A stretch of DNA of 64,000 bases, from the NCBI GenBank assembly GCA_021234155.1, contig JAJEKV010000033.1:10550163-10614162 (forward strand), written 5' to 3'. This DNA comes from Isoetes taiwanensis (Eukaryota > Streptophyta > Lycopodiopsida > Isoetales > Isoetaceae). The notes beneath the pieces are model-generated. The model was not told where the DNA came from. It saw nothing but the letters and a program-made list of their open reading frames with translations, and searched no databases. Both the position numbers and the translations under genes were made by a program. Shown here one piece after another: positions 1 to 13,773 of this stretch. Numbering within the stretch: the stretch's first letter is position 1; every line of letters begins with the position of its first letter.

Positions 1-470
1 ATCTTGACCTGTTCAAGAGCGTCGGCGTTCCAGAGCTTGCTGAGGTAGCAGGCATTAAGGTATTTTCTCAAGATGTGGCAGTCTGCCTCTGTTTGCACCT
101 GTATGCCCCTGTGCTCCTGCAAATTCCATCTGGTGAGCCACTAGGCTCGCTTTTCCTTCCAATAGGCCTTGAGGCATTGTGATCCCAGGGTGACGGCATA
201 AGCCAAGCTGGGGAGGCAGGTTTAAAACTCAAAGGGAGAAAATGGCCCTTTGTGCAAGACTACATGTATCTCATTCAGTATGACTGACCTCTAACTCACC
301 CATGATTGCTGAAGATGACTTCGTTCCAGCTGTCTTCTTGAGTGTAACAATTTCCTAACCATCACCACGGCCCATTATAGTCTAGAATTTATAGAGATTG
401 TGATGACTAAAATACAAAAGAAAGAGCCATAAATGGAGCCACAATTGCTTCTATTACATATGGATGAACT
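1..470. other. no gene seen
   Basis: Nothing in this stretch could be assigned. There is no long open frame, RNA gene or clear repeat. Confidence 0.5.
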
Positions 471-472
471 AA

Positions 473-1010
473 TTTTTTTTTTTTTGTTGAAGGACGTCAG
501 ACTTTATTCAATCAAAGAGTCAAATACAAGTATAAATGCAGAGACAGGAATAAAATCTCAGCGGATAAGCGGAGACCCACCGAGTGAAGCAACCTGCCTA
601 AGCATAAGAGTGCACATCCAAAAACTCCTCAAAAATCAATCGCCTCTTGCGAGGGGCAAGTGAAGAACAATGATACGACTTTACAATGTAACCTTGAGCT
701 TCTTGGAGAACACGATTATCTGCCACATCCAGACCTTTGAAGATTACCAATCTTCTCTTTTCCAGATAGTCCAAAGCAACCATCCTGCTGCTAGATGAAA
801 AGCCTGGCCTTGTAACTCTGTCCAAGTACTTGGGTAAATTGCCAAAAGCAGTTGTTGACTTGTTAGTGAAACCTGAAAAAGGGAAAACAACCAGTCCCAT
901 ACCTGTCTAAGGTGTTCACATATGAAAAAGCAATGCTCAATGATCTCAGATCCACGCTTGCATACTGGACACTGATTTGATATTCTAGGGTTAAACTTAT
1001 GGATGAACTA
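473..1010 (-). mobile_element. LINE 3' fragment with zinc-knuckle and poly-A tail
   Basis: This is the 3' end of a non-LTR retrotransposon on the minus strand. A run of 13 T at 473-485 is its poly-A tail read on the plus strand. Further in, the minus strand encodes a CPVC motif (about 960-971) followed by an IEHCFF-type motif. That pattern is the zf-RVT zinc knuckle found downstream of reverse transcriptase in plant L1-like LINEs. The frame is broken between the knuckle and the frame that runs from 900 to 598, so it is dead. The reverse transcriptase core is absent, and I could not fix the 5' limit; it may extend toward 1520. The knuckle pattern and the tail are direct observations, and the family assignment is inference. 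Confidence 0.6.
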
Positions 1011-4000
1011 TAGCCTGATTCTACTACATGGATAGATAACAGGAAAGATGTTTCCATAATGCTACTATAATGCTCTGAGAAGAATGTTGAATAAGGAAAA
1101 CTCAAAAAGACTAAATATATCTCGCTCCTTCTCTCTCGAGAATATCCATCTTACTATGTGGATCGATCTGCATTTATTCATGTACATCTCAATACATTTG
1201 ATAATCTTCCCAAAGGTTTGATAACAAGCTAAAGGTGGCATCAGATGAGTATAAACCCAGTCAGTAAATATTTTTGAGGTTGCTCGTAGGAAGCAACACG
1301 TTGGATGTAGGGGAGAATGACAAATGAAAGGCCTGGATTTATTTAGAGGGTAATATCCTGTGGAATATTTCGAAATATTTTGGAGGAAATGCGATTGCTT
1401 GGGCTTCAAGTGATAGATAGATGGTGAAGATTTATCGCAGCTAGATGGAAGATGGAGATGTAATGTCCAATTGTTCTGGTGACTGGAGCCAATGAAAGTA
1501 GAAGCACAATGGATGGAGTTCAACTACAAGAACTTGAATTGCTATAATAATTTGTATGCCCTACATAATGTTATTCTACTCTAGTCTCCTAAGTAGGATT
1601 GCGATGTCTATAGCATTATGGGCAATTGGACTATTACTGAGAAACCAAATCCTTGTGAGTGCTTGACCAATTTGCCCTCCATGACCTTGCCTCATGCCCA
1701 GGAACATCGACAGCCTGATGCTCCCTCACGTGACGAGTTCTCCTACGAGGAGCAAGTGGGTGGGCCACCATGAAAATGCCCAGAGCAGATGTCAAGAACT
1801 GATGCTCTCTCACATGACGAGCTCTCCTGGGAGGAACAAGTGGGTGGGCCACCACGAAAAAGGCCCAGAGCAGATGTCAAGAATGAATGGGGGGGCGGGC
1901 GGGCCAAAAATGTCCTTATGTTATCTTTTTTAATATAATTTATCATATATTTTCTCAAAAGTATTTAAGTATTTAAATAGCTAATGAACTTAATGCTGGA
2001 TTTGATTGATGGTAATAGTTATAGGATGCTCTTTGATATTTGAAATTATGACAAATTAGATTTCATATCTTTCATATAGAACATATATAGAAGATTTGTT
2101 TGCTCGTTCAGATTGATTAATTATACATGTATAAATATGAATAGATGAAGGAACAAATGGTTCAAATGCATGAACCATCTTACCAAGAACATTGGGATGT
2201 GTCTACTGAAGGCAAGCACGTAAGGCAAATTATAACAAATTCAACAACGTAAAACACATCATCCAACCCTTCGTGCAATAACACCTTGTTTGAAAAGGGT
2301 AGTTGGAAAGGGTGTCTTGGCCGTCCCCATGAAAATTTTGTCGAAATCTTCCATGATCCTAGAGCCAAGGATGAATAATACCAAGAGCAGCAATAATTAT
2401 ATTTGAAAATCCAAAGACTCTAATTAGGAGATTTGGACTGCGTTGGTTCATCAACCCATCTAGTTGTCTCAATCCTAAGATGGTATGCACCTGCATGAAT
2501 AACTACAATGCCTCGACATTTTTTGCTAACCAGGAGTGCCTAAAATGCTTGTGGTCCATGGGTCAAAGTAGGGTTAATTTGGTCCCTCGACGTCCAAGAA
2601 ACCAGTATCCATGTAATCCTTCAACCGCATATCTTCATTGTCATTTATTTGTAGAAGGAAAACACTTATTAACACGTTAATGGAGGATCAAGTTTTAGTA
2701 AGGTGATCGAAGCTTTCTATATGAATGATACTCTTCAAGATTTAGAAAGCATGTACCAGTTGTTCTTAATTTTTACTAGAAAAAAAAAAAGAGACAAACC
2801 CATTATTTGCCTAAAAGACTTTTGCCTAACTGCTTCTCTTTTGTAAATACAAACCAAGCATCAATTGCTACACTTCTTAGCCTCATAAAAATATTACGAG
2901 TTGGATGCATGTATAGGAACTGCCTCGTTGGAAGAAGAAGCCTCATGGGCATGACTACGGGAAAGAATAAATTTTTCCTGCTTCTAATTTTCCTGGCCAT
3001 TGCTATTTCATCATCAAAGAGCATTGGCTGATGTGATATGGATAGGTTGGGATCGTAGAAAGCTTCACCTTCCCTTATAGAAGCTTGCCCCACAGAAGAA
3101 TAAGAACATAACAAAATGAAAATTGTAAGTCCGCATGGATCCAAACAATCCATTTAGTATCGCGAGTAGAGAGAATCATTGGAATGCTTCAGGAGAAACA
3201 TGCAGGTTTTTTGATCGATTGCAAATTTGATTGTAGTAAGTAACTTCATTATGAATATATCAAGCAAGGGAAGTCTGAAGTTGTACTTCAATATTTGAGC
3301 ATATGAGGCATGGTGGTATAGTTCCAAGTGAAATGGTCATCTTTAAGACAATTTGCTACAGTCAAGTTGGACATCTAACGTATACAAAGGTTGGGGCCTT
3401 GGAAGATGCTCCTCTAACAAGCATCCACAATATGTAGGACAAATGTGCAACTTTTATACTAAAAGTTGTATGACTAGAATTTTGTTCAATTTATTGAGAC
3501 TATCTAATTAATTCAAGATTTTTCTTGCACACGATTTTCCTTCTTCACTTCTTAAGCATTTCCTGCTTTTGTAAAACCTTAGGAACTAAAAGCACATCTA
3601 GCAGGGCAAGCGATGCATATAGGTAGTTGATCTATATAAGTTTACCACAACTTGTAAGCAACATTATGCCTAAAACACTACATGTTCTGGATCTTATATA
3701 GTAACATCCTAGTATATAGAATATGAAGTCAATGATCCATGGATGCAAATGCTGCTTCATGTTGTAGAAGACATTCTTAGCTACTATAAGCATGATTCTC
3801 TTGTGCATTTTGTCATTGAGCCTTCATGCATTGCCTGCTCGAGAGTGGGATCAAGTTCACACACTTGATTGTACTTGTACATAATCTTCGACCTTGTCAA
3901 ACATTGCAAAGTTGAATTGGTTTTGCCCAGGTTCGAGTGGCTGCAACATGAATCATTGCCCAAAGAAATACAAATCCATTGCTTTGCCAACTGTTATTTA

Positions 4001-4925
4001 GTCCAAATGCAAATAGCCATTTGGGTTGCAAAACTTAAGTCCAAAAATGGGGGCAATGCAAATAGCCAATTGGGTTGCGTTTTGCAAAAAGGGAGATGCA
4101 AATCTTGCACATGAGATGCGCATATACCCCAACTTGGCTCTGCTGTATAGTGAAGCGCATCAAAGGCAACATCAATATATGGTGAGCTGATTCCTGCCTT
4201 CAGATGTGGATTTGAAAGTGGAATGATATTTTGTCATACCGCTTTGCCAATTTGTGAATTTGCAAGTGGAATGTAGTACCTTCTATTTTGTCATACGACA
4301 TTACCAAGTAGATGCAACATATCTAACGCTCTTGATTTATGCTCTTGCTTTTTAGTCCATTTTAGCAGGCTCATAGTTGCTGATAGTCCCTAAAGCCAAG
4401 TTTGTCTCACGCTATTGATATTACAATTGAACATTCTAAGAAATGAGCTAACGCATTGTGAGGCAGAAGTTATTTCACATGATACTAAATGAGATGAATG
4501 AAAACTTGTTCATCTTATGAACTCACACTCTTGATGATATTTCTTCCTTCAATGTGGCAGACATATAAATAGTCGCCATTGCAATAAGAACGTCCTTAGT
4601 ATTCCCAAGACAAGGAGAACCACCACCTTGCTTATAAGGACAGGTTGCTTGACTGATTAAAAAATGATGTATATGATGCAGGGCATAGCAAAACTTGTGA
4701 AGGCAAATATATGGTCTGCAAGCCAAACTGGTTTGTAAGCATTCAGCTGTTGAAATCGGCTCACACTTTTCTGGACCCATTAATAAGCTGTGTACTACCA
4801 AGGCAATGCATTAAAAATCATAATAAGATAACTTTCAGCAATTGCTCCATAAACCACCATGGGATTTATCTCTTTTCTATAAAATTCTCTTTTCGTCCCT
4901 AGATCTTGATTGGGCCATAAACCAC
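1011..4925. other. gene-poor stretch
   Basis: Apart from the 84-bp tandem duplication near 1.7-1.9 kb, nothing here could be assigned. The open frames are short, overlap on both strands and show no recognisable domain. The sequence is AT-rich. Confidence 0.45.
1717..1884 (+). repeat. 84-bp tandem duplication
   Basis: Two adjacent 84-bp units, 1717-1800 and 1801-1884, are roughly 88% alike. Each starts with GATGCTC and ends with GTCAAGAA. Because 84 is a multiple of three, both strands carry open frames through the repeat, for example a 28-residue repeat containing KWVGHHE. The frames are probably a by-product of the repeat, since no other coding evidence is present. Confidence 0.85.
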
Positions 4926-5310
4926 AAAGGACCTCCAAGAGCAGTGGTACTCCACTAAAAACTACATCAAAGTGATGCCACTGCCAAGGCGCTCCAGAAG
5001 AGCTCGAGAATGCCGCCATCGCCTTAACCAAGCCGCTTGGCGCCCAGGCGATGCCATAGCTGGAGCCGATCCGCCATAGCCAGACCCCCGCTTGTTGGAT
5101 TTAGGTCAGCCCTCCAAGAAACCTCTAGAAAGCAAGAAAACCTCCAAGAACCTCCGCTTAAGGACCACCAAGGACTCCAAAAACGTGGCGCTCCACCTAA
5201 AAACTAGATCAAAATGATGCTACAGCCGAGGCGCTCAAGAAGAGTTCAAGAATGCCGCCATCACCTTAACCAAGCTGCTTGGCGCCCAGACGACGCCATA
5301 GCTAGAGCTC
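4926..5310 (+). repeat. direct repeat of about 145 bp, two copies
   Basis: The segment near 4926-5070 recurs at about 5160-5310. Shared landmarks in the same order are a GGACC(T/A)CCAAG start, ACTCCA/GCTCCAC, AAAAACTA(C/G)ATCAAA, AAGAATGCCGCCATC and CTTGGCGCCCAG. The copies are separated by about 90 bp of related CCTCCAAGAA-rich sequence. No coding role is visible. Confidence 0.75.
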
Positions 5311-5385
5311 GGCGCAAACAGAAAGAAAGAAAGAAAAAATGACAGGTCAACAGAAAATGGGACACGCCTATTTTCATGTTACACC

Positions 5386-5482
5386 AATGTTCGTGTGGGG
5401 AGTATTCCGGCCAGAAAATTGGCCTCTGCGCATCCGCGCGTCGGCCAATTTTCTAGACCGGAATCCCCTCCACACGAACATT
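5386..5482. repeat. long hairpin (inverted repeat)
   Basis: Arms of about 39-41 bp at 5386-5424 and 5442-5482 are complementary with a few mismatches and a small bulge, around a GC-rich loop of about 17 bp. The outer arm begins AATGTTCGTGTGGGGA and the closing arm ends CCCTCCACACGAACATT. It could be a small foldback element or a small-RNA hairpin; sequence alone does not decide. Confidence 0.8.
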
Positions 5483-5521
5483 CTTGCATACAAAAAGGTA
5501 GATGAAGCTTTCGTTTTTTAA

Positions 5522-6920
5522 TGACCACCACAACATATCACATGCTTTATAAATAAGGAAACGGTGCAATCTAAAGTAGGCAAATGCCTTCTATTTTCTT
5601 AGAAGAGAACACAAAAGTTTTATTAACTAGCAATGTAATGTCTTTCGATTTCATATTGTGAAAGTTTTTTTCATATGGTTTGTGCTTATCGACGTCTGCT
5701 GCCATATTGAGATTTGGTTTTGATATGTGATGTTTCTTTTTTTTTAGTTTTTAGTTTAGGTGTGTTTATAGTAATTAAAATAGGATTTGAGATTGAGATC
5801 AAAATTGTACTGTATTATGTTGAACAATTTAGCATTTTGAATAGTTTAGCATATGAGAAATATGAAAGTGAAGTTTGTAAGGCTATTAACTGTCATCACA
5901 TGGTGGGTCTAGAAAGAAATTAATATCTCCAAACAGTTCTAAAGCAAGCTTATCATCAAAAGCATATGTCGCCTTTTCGATGGTCATTGACTTACCCCAG
6001 TCATACAGATGTTTTTCAACATGATGATCAAAATAAGAAAGCAGAGCATAATACCAAAATAGCACTCATCATCAAATCCAGACTAACCAATTAGCATGGT
6101 TATCCTGTCAAACATTGTCAAATATCATGTTCTTTGGCAACACTATAAAAGGGGTTTTATCAATGTCTGCAGAGCGTATGAAACAACAATGAATGATCCC
6201 GTAATACAGTTTTGCCTTCCCATATACTTCAGATGGAGTATTTCATGAATAAGCTACTAGACAAAACAATGATATTAGATAAGCCTTTGTTTCGATCTTT
6301 GTTTTGGGGGATGTTTCTGGAACTAGCAAACAAGCAGTCAATCTCCAGTATTGGTGTGGTTAAGTCCAAAATCCATCTTAAGGTGTGGGCCAATCACGTA
6401 TCAACCCGCGGGATAACATGCAAATGTCCGGCTTGAAAAATCCTTTGAAGATATTCTCTAGGTGCCGCCCAGATGCATGCAAATTTATCTACTCAAAGAC
6501 ATGATGCTAGCATGAATATCTAGCAACGACTACATGATGATCATACTTACAAAGTTTTACTAATTTTGATGAAGGGACGGATTTAAGCTTCAAAAAGGCA
6601 GAGAACCAAATGATATTCCAGCATTGTTCAGAGATGAAGGAACTCTACAATCTCTATTATTGTCTTATCTTTGAATTTATCATACAAAAGTGGCAATTCA
6701 TATATAGATGGACCCATAGAGAAATGTATTAGCAACAACCGTAGAGCAAAGTAGTGTTGTGCATGTGCACCTAAAGGTTGTCTTTCATAGCTTCAAAACT
6801 GTGCAATTAGATTTCTGGAACTCCACCCATAAAAGGGAACTCTTGATTTTCTCGTTTCCACTTGAAAAACTTGTGGAATTGGAAACCCCATAGAAAATCC
6901 TTCTGGATACATGTATCAAG
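5522..6920. other. no gene seen
   Basis: The sequence is AT-rich with only short, domain-free open frames. I see nothing assignable before the LINE 3' end near 6.92 kb. Confidence 0.45.
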
Positions 6921-6922
6921 AA

Positions 6923-9541
6923 GAATAGAATAGAATATGATTTTATCGTCCACGGAGACCAACTGGCCTATGGGACCCAAGTACAAAGAGAGAGCAAAGC
7001 AGCGATACTACCGTGATTAAAAACCCCCCAGAAGGGTTTAGGGGAAAAACCTTAGCAAGCAATAAGGATGCCGACATCCGCACGATTATATACATAATCA
7101 CAAGTACAACCGAGGTTAATGACCGGGGATAGGGGGCATAAGCGATCCATTATCCATTGAGGTACGATCCCAACAAGCCTACAGAGGCCGTGCTCGCGTA
7201 GCTCATCGCGAGGCCCGATGGGGCACAACTAACCGAGCATACCGAGCCCCGGATATGCTCAGAGACGGACAGGCCGGAGGGCATGACTTTCATCCTCAAT
7301 GGCTCGCTGACAAAGACCGACAGCGGCGGACTCTGTCCTCGCGCGGCTCTCGAATCCATCTCCCCTGTCTCACGCGGAGGTGGTGTGCACCTATGCGAAT
7401 GGAAGCAATCACCTGCGCTTTTTCATGGGTAGATGGGTGCACAGTGTAGTGGTGTGGGCCCCTCGTGAGCATGGGATTAACCCGGTGTCGATAATTTGCC
7501 ACCTTGACATGTGACAAGGCCTCACGCATCCCAAAGCTTGGCCATGAAGCAAGCATCAGAAAGTTTTGTTTCAAGGCAGCACGTTCCTTCGGTGTATGCA
7601 CTTTGGTCCACATCGTGTGCACGCACATTCCATCGTGAGAACCCGGGCGGGCTCGCTTTGTCTTTCCGCCCGGGCTTTGAGTCGCCGGGGCCCATCGCCC
7701 TTTGCCAAAGCAAGGTTGGGCAGTAGGGCTTCATCCATAGCCACCACCTTCTCGGAAGTAAATAATGTGAAGTTCAGTATGACCCTCGTGTAATGGAAGG
7801 AAGCCTGTCTCACGGAGCAAGATCGATATAGGGACCGTGGATTTCACTCCGTGCAGGGCCAAGAAGGCCTTATACGTACACGCTCTAGATCGTTCCAAGT
7901 GGTGAGCGATATCACGGCCCCCACACTTCAGCCCCATAGAGGAGGACCCGGTTCAACCAAGGCCACGAACAAGTGTGCCTGGTGACCCCATGCATACTAC
8001 GCCTTGTATTTGTTGTTTTGCATTGCATCTGGGGGCTTTCGACTGCGGTGACCCGTAACTTGATGGATGCATCCGGTGTGTGGTAGTAGAAAACTCAATG
8101 CCCAAATACCTATAAGCCTGAGCCACCTCCACTACACGCCTGGTAAGTGAATGAGGGAAGGCGTGGGTGCTTGGGATGATGGGACCGGCAGACACCCTCG
8201 TCTTGGCCAAGTTAACTCTCATGCCAGTGAATTGGCGAGAAAGTGTCCAAAGCATCCGGTGTGGCGTTGCGTGGCGAGCGTGTCAACATCATCGGCATAT
8301 ATGAGTTGCGGATTATGTGGTGCATCAACTGGCCCCTCAGGTGCTCGGCTAGCCATTCTTCTATTTGGTCAATGTACAAGCCGAAGAGCATCGGGGATAG
8401 AGGGCAGCCCCTGGCGCACCCCAATGCTACTAACAACGGGCACCCCGGCAGTGAGACGACGGCCAGGAGCAAGCCTCAGATATGATGCGTATATAGCATT
8501 CTACGCAAGTCGTATGGGATCCCCGGTTTGTCTCAATCTGTCCCACAACTTATCGAGGCACGTGGTCAAAAGCCTTTTGCGAAATTCACAAAAAGCAATG
8601 CGAGGTTCTCGGCGTTGATTAGGCTATCCTCTATGAGTGTTCGCGAGAATGAAGATATGGTCAATAGTAGAATCTTGGGAGGAAGCTACTGCGTGAGAGC
8701 CCGCACTTCTCCATCCTCGCGCCCAAAGTGTCGGGCGATTTTGCTCAAGAATCCCGGCAAGCAACTTAGCAAAGAGGCCCGACCATAATGGTACGATAGT
8801 TGGTGGGCTGGGAACGTGGGGTCCCCGCTTTGTATATGGGCACAACTCTACCGGGTAGTCCAAAGGCGGGGAAGCCTTCTTGCAATGCCCCGTTGAAGAG
8901 TGCTATGAGAACCGGCAAAGATTGGGGGCCGGCCCCTTGAGAAGCTCGCACGCATACCATCCAAATCTGCCGCCTTCCGGTTAGCGGCGTTGCAGGCCCA
9001 TTATGACATCCCCTTCAAGTAATGACCCGATTGCTAGGCCTGTCTGCGGAGGTATGCTGCCCGGCTTCCCATTGGGTCATACAAACTGGCCGCAAGTATC
9101 TCACCCATTGTTCGGGGTAATATTTCCGTGGTGTGAGGGCTTACTCAAGACCTTTCTCCAGAAGGCCCTAGGGTGGCGGTCTAGTAGACCAAACATCTGT
9201 TGCTGGTGCTCTGCAAGGTACCTGGCTTTCTTGGTCTTGAGGAAGGAGCGGTATTGACGAACGGCCTGCGGGCAAATGGTGGGGTCCAGCACTTGGCGGA
9301 GCCATCGTTTCAGCTCCCGACATTCGTCATCGAACCAGCGATTGCGGGGGAAGGTGGTTGCAGCCCCTGTGGATCGTCGAGAGCGGCCTCTCCCAAAGCA
9401 TCTGTCCCCTACCCTCAGAAGGAGCTGGTTCAGCTGGGCCGTCTGCTGTTGAAGTGTGGGGAGCTGCAGCACTCCCGGCAGCTCATGCTCAAGCATCCTC
9501 GCATAGACCGCCGCATGAAGGAAAGGATTGACTTCAATCAC
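6923..9541 (-). mobile_element. degenerate LINE (reverse transcriptase region to 3' end)
   Basis: This minus-strand non-LTR retrotransposon is recognisable in pieces. A linker with an RNRWFDDECREL motif and FWRKVLS lies at 9541-9101. The reverse-transcriptase fingers with LFNGALQEG and TNYRTIMVG lie at 8960-8766. A TIDHIFIL motif is near 8650. A GCPLSPMLFGLYID motif, the thumb-side palm, lies at 8472-8212. A YRYLGIEF motif is near 8100, and a GRWIREPREDRV segment, typical of the C-terminal region of this LINE group, is at 7628-7296. The frames shift between pieces and the catalytic YADD box is damaged, so it is inactive. The endonuclease is missing. On the minus strand the 3' end reads GGTCCCATAGGC...GTGGACGATAAAATC and then short TATTC repeats (6923-6945). 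It is more GC-rich than its surroundings. Confidence 0.85.
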
Positions 9542-9668
9542 TGACGACCATGTGAGATTGGCAAGTTAACTATCCATGTGACGTTGTTAACCAGTGATAA
9601 CCATGCTATCCATCCAAGGGTTGACTTTAATCACTGGTGACCTTGTAATATTTTGCCACTGACCAATC

Positions 9669-9900
9669 TATACACTCAGGGCTTCAGCACATGTGATTGC
9701 CTCTTATGGGTGCAGTAACAAGTGAGTTTTTGTAGTTTCATTAATAGGACATACTCTTAGGCCTTTTACATGTGTGGTTGCCACATATGAGAGCACGTCT
9801 TGTGGGTGCAGTAACAAGTGAGTTTTTGTAGTTTCATTAATAGCATATACTCTTAGGCCTTTTAATACGTATGGTTGCCCCATATGAGTGCACGAGTTTT
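9669..9900 (+). repeat. 95-bp tandem duplication
   Basis: A unit beginning TGGGTGCAGTAACAAGTG at 9707 repeats at 9802. Both copies continue through GAGTTTTTGTAGTTTCATT, CTCTTAGGCCTTTTA and a CATATGAG end. No coding role is seen. Confidence 0.75.
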
Positions 9901-10866
9901 TGCATTCCATTGATAGCCCTTGAATTTTTGCGGGAGAACTCAGGGTCAAACTCGCTCTTCACAAACCAAGTCAAACTCATTATTAGGGAATGGAATGTAA
10001 TGTAGGTTAAACTCGTTATTATGTGCATTAGGAAATTAAAACACAAGAAAGCAAACGGTTGGAGCACTATTAGACCTAAAATCAAGAAGAAAAGAAAGGA
10101 AAAGAGGCAAATTAAAATTTTAAAATTGGACACTAACAAATCTAAATGAGGCTTTTCAAGTAGCACGCTGATCCAGGAGATTAATGGTCGCCAGGTTAAT
10201 ATTACAGTTCCTATGTAAGACTAGAAACGCAGGCTCACAGTTTAGAGGTTTCGTCAGCAAGCTGCTGAGACATACTTGTCGATATTGTTTCAAAATAATA
10301 ATTCCACTGTATTTTTAAAATACCAGAAACTTATCTGCTATTCTCTGTGTCTGCTGGCATAGATATTGGTACTCCACTTCTATAGATGTACAAGCCATAT
10401 CTTAGATATGACTGCTCTAGAAGTTAACAAATGCATATGGGTACAGTGGTAGAAAAACAAGATACAATATAGTTTCAGTAGTAAAATCCACTAGAATGAA
10501 CATGGCCTAGAGATAGTGGGAGAATGCTGCACACAGTATGCAGCACAAATGTGCTGCATACAGAATACAGTACATCGCCATAGATACTCTCGATATACAA
10601 GTAGGAGATAAATTAAAGGAACAACAATGAATAAGTTTGGGTCTCAAATTCCACTATAAAGCTCCAGTCTCAAAGTTTACTATGAGATTCTTCAATTGTA
10701 CACATATTATAGTGCAGGAAACACTGCACCATCCAGAGTTACGTATGTGGCACGTCATGAGTGGAGAGCTCATTGTAGCTGTAGATGCTTCAAAGTTTCT
10801 GTTGCCCATTGTTAGGATCCAGCCACCAGTACTTCAAGATAAAGGGCAATCTTTTGACTTCATATG
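9901..10866. other. 3' flank of the WDR5-like gene
   Basis: There is no gene here. This AT-rich sequence lies downstream of the minus-strand WDR5-like stop codon and probably includes its 3' untranslated region. A perfect small palindrome with 12-bp arms and a two-base loop sits at 10536-10561 (GTATGCAGCACA and its complement). Confidence 0.4.
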
Positions 10867-11932
<1,066 letters not shown>

Positions 11933-12245
11933 CTATGACGTGGAAAAAAAAACCAAATAAAGGCCCTTGTTACAAAGATTTACATGATTGTCCGATTCGA
12001 AAATTGGACATCTAATGGCGAGAAAATGCCATCAAAATTTGCTTACGTGTTATGATACGTGAATAGGCTAAGAATCAAGGAAATCTTCTACCCCAGGTTA
12101 GGCAACCGTGCTAAATTTTTCTTACAATTGAGAAAGTGGCAAGAAAAATTAGATGATGCAGAACCCTTGAGGGAAATCATGCAAAAAAAACAAGTTAATG
12201 CTCTTATGCCATCCAGAATTCTAGTTACATTCCTCAAGACCTAGT

Positions 12246-12604
12246 CTTACTAGTTAAAGCCTTATTCAAAAGAGCTCTTCCGGTCATAACTCTCTTATTC
12301 AGACGAGTTATAGGAAGTGACACCCCAATTCAGAATCTAGACTCCGAGTCGGTTCCAGGAAGTAAATATTGCCTCAATTGGAGCTCTAGTTGCGGAGATA
12401 TCGCTAATTGAAGTTCTGGATTTGTTTATTGAAGCTCGGCGTTTTTAGCCTTCTTTGGCCTGCCTTTGCCTTTGCCTTTGCCTTTGCCTTTGCCTTTTGT
12501 TCCCAACCATAATACATACTAGCTCTATATGATTTCGCCCAATGCATAATCATATTGGCCACTCCCCCGAGCTCATTGTTAGATATTAACCTTAAACCAT
12601 ATCA
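12246..12604 (-). repeat. partial 3' LTR
   Basis: This matches 13830-13857 joined to 14109-14416 of the full LTR, with a deletion of about 250 bp. It contains an expanded TTTGCC hexanucleotide run at about 12461-12496 that is much shorter in the other copy. Its plus-strand right end is ATATCA followed by the complement of the polypurine tract. Confidence 0.8.
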
Positions 12605-13759
12605 ATTCCTCCTCTTCTCGGGATTGATCGTCCTCGATCAAGAATTATATGGCAAATTAACACAACCAAGTCCATGGCTACAACCTGCACAATCAGAAAT
12701 AGTCAAGTCCAGCCCCTTAGGCTAAAAATTTCCAAGTCCAGCCCTTTAGGCTAAAAAGTTCCAAGTCCAGCCCTTGAGGCTAAAAACATTTTCCAAGTCT
12801 AACTATTATGCTGCAAACATATTAGTTATCTCAAGACTTACTATACACTACACAAAGAAAATAACACCTTATACTTTCAGCTTGGAATTCCCTAAGGGAA
12901 AATTTAACTCAAATATCCGTCTAACTTATAGTCACCAACGCCTAAAACTTAGGTTGCTCATGTGCCAATAAGAAGATAAGAATATCTCCCAAAATAATTC
13001 CCTGCTTGACAATTTCTGTGTCCTGCGAAAACTCAATCATGACTTTAGAACCTGCAAACCCAACCAAATGGTATGGTTCTTTGGGTTATACCAATAATTG
13101 CATGTATCACCTAACATAGGTTCATGTCTTACACATTAATAACCTAGAGAATTCAATGACCAAATGGTACGTTTCTTTACTAACATATCCTTAAATGGTT
13201 TTTCTTTCAACATACCCACAGAAATATTATAGAAATTTCTAAGGCTTGAAATGGTTTATTAATGGCTTCAAATGAAATGCGGACACTTATGAAGATCTAA
13301 TCAATCACAACCTAGGGAGAGACCATGGCACGACCCATTTCCATATTCATTAAACTTCTATACCAAGTTATGCTATGCAATTATTTCATATTAACTAATC
13401 ACTTCATGGTCCAAGCGACTAATGAGTTTCTCAGTTCTTCATAAGCTGGCTCATAACTATCATTGTTTCCTAGCACGTCTTTCAAGCTTTGATTCTGGCT
13501 GAGATTCAGTCAATACCTTAAATCTTTTTGGAGCAGAACCCTTGAGGGAAATCATGCAAAAAAAACAAGTTAATGCTCTTATTGCCATCCAGAATTCTAG
13601 TTACATTCCTCGAGACCTAGTCTTACTTCTTCAGGGCTTCTTATTTCGCTCAAACAAATACCAAAATATTTCTAATAGGGCAATTAGACTAGTTCTTACT
13701 CGTTCACTCAAAATGAACAAAATGAAAACACGTAGGCTCCAAGAGAAATCAGAACCTTG

Positions 13760-13771
13760 GCTCTGATACCA
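13760..13771 (-). other. primer-binding site (initiator Met tRNA type)
   Basis: GCTCTGATACCA on the plus strand reads TGGTATCAGAGC on the element strand, the standard plant primer-binding site complementary to the 3' end of initiator methionine tRNA. It lies two bases from the LTR edge. Confidence 0.85.
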
Positions 13772-13773
13772 AT

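Noticed and set aside
7511-7793. Plus-strand open frames opposite the LINE
   Set aside because: They are antisense shadows of GC-rich LINE coding sequence.
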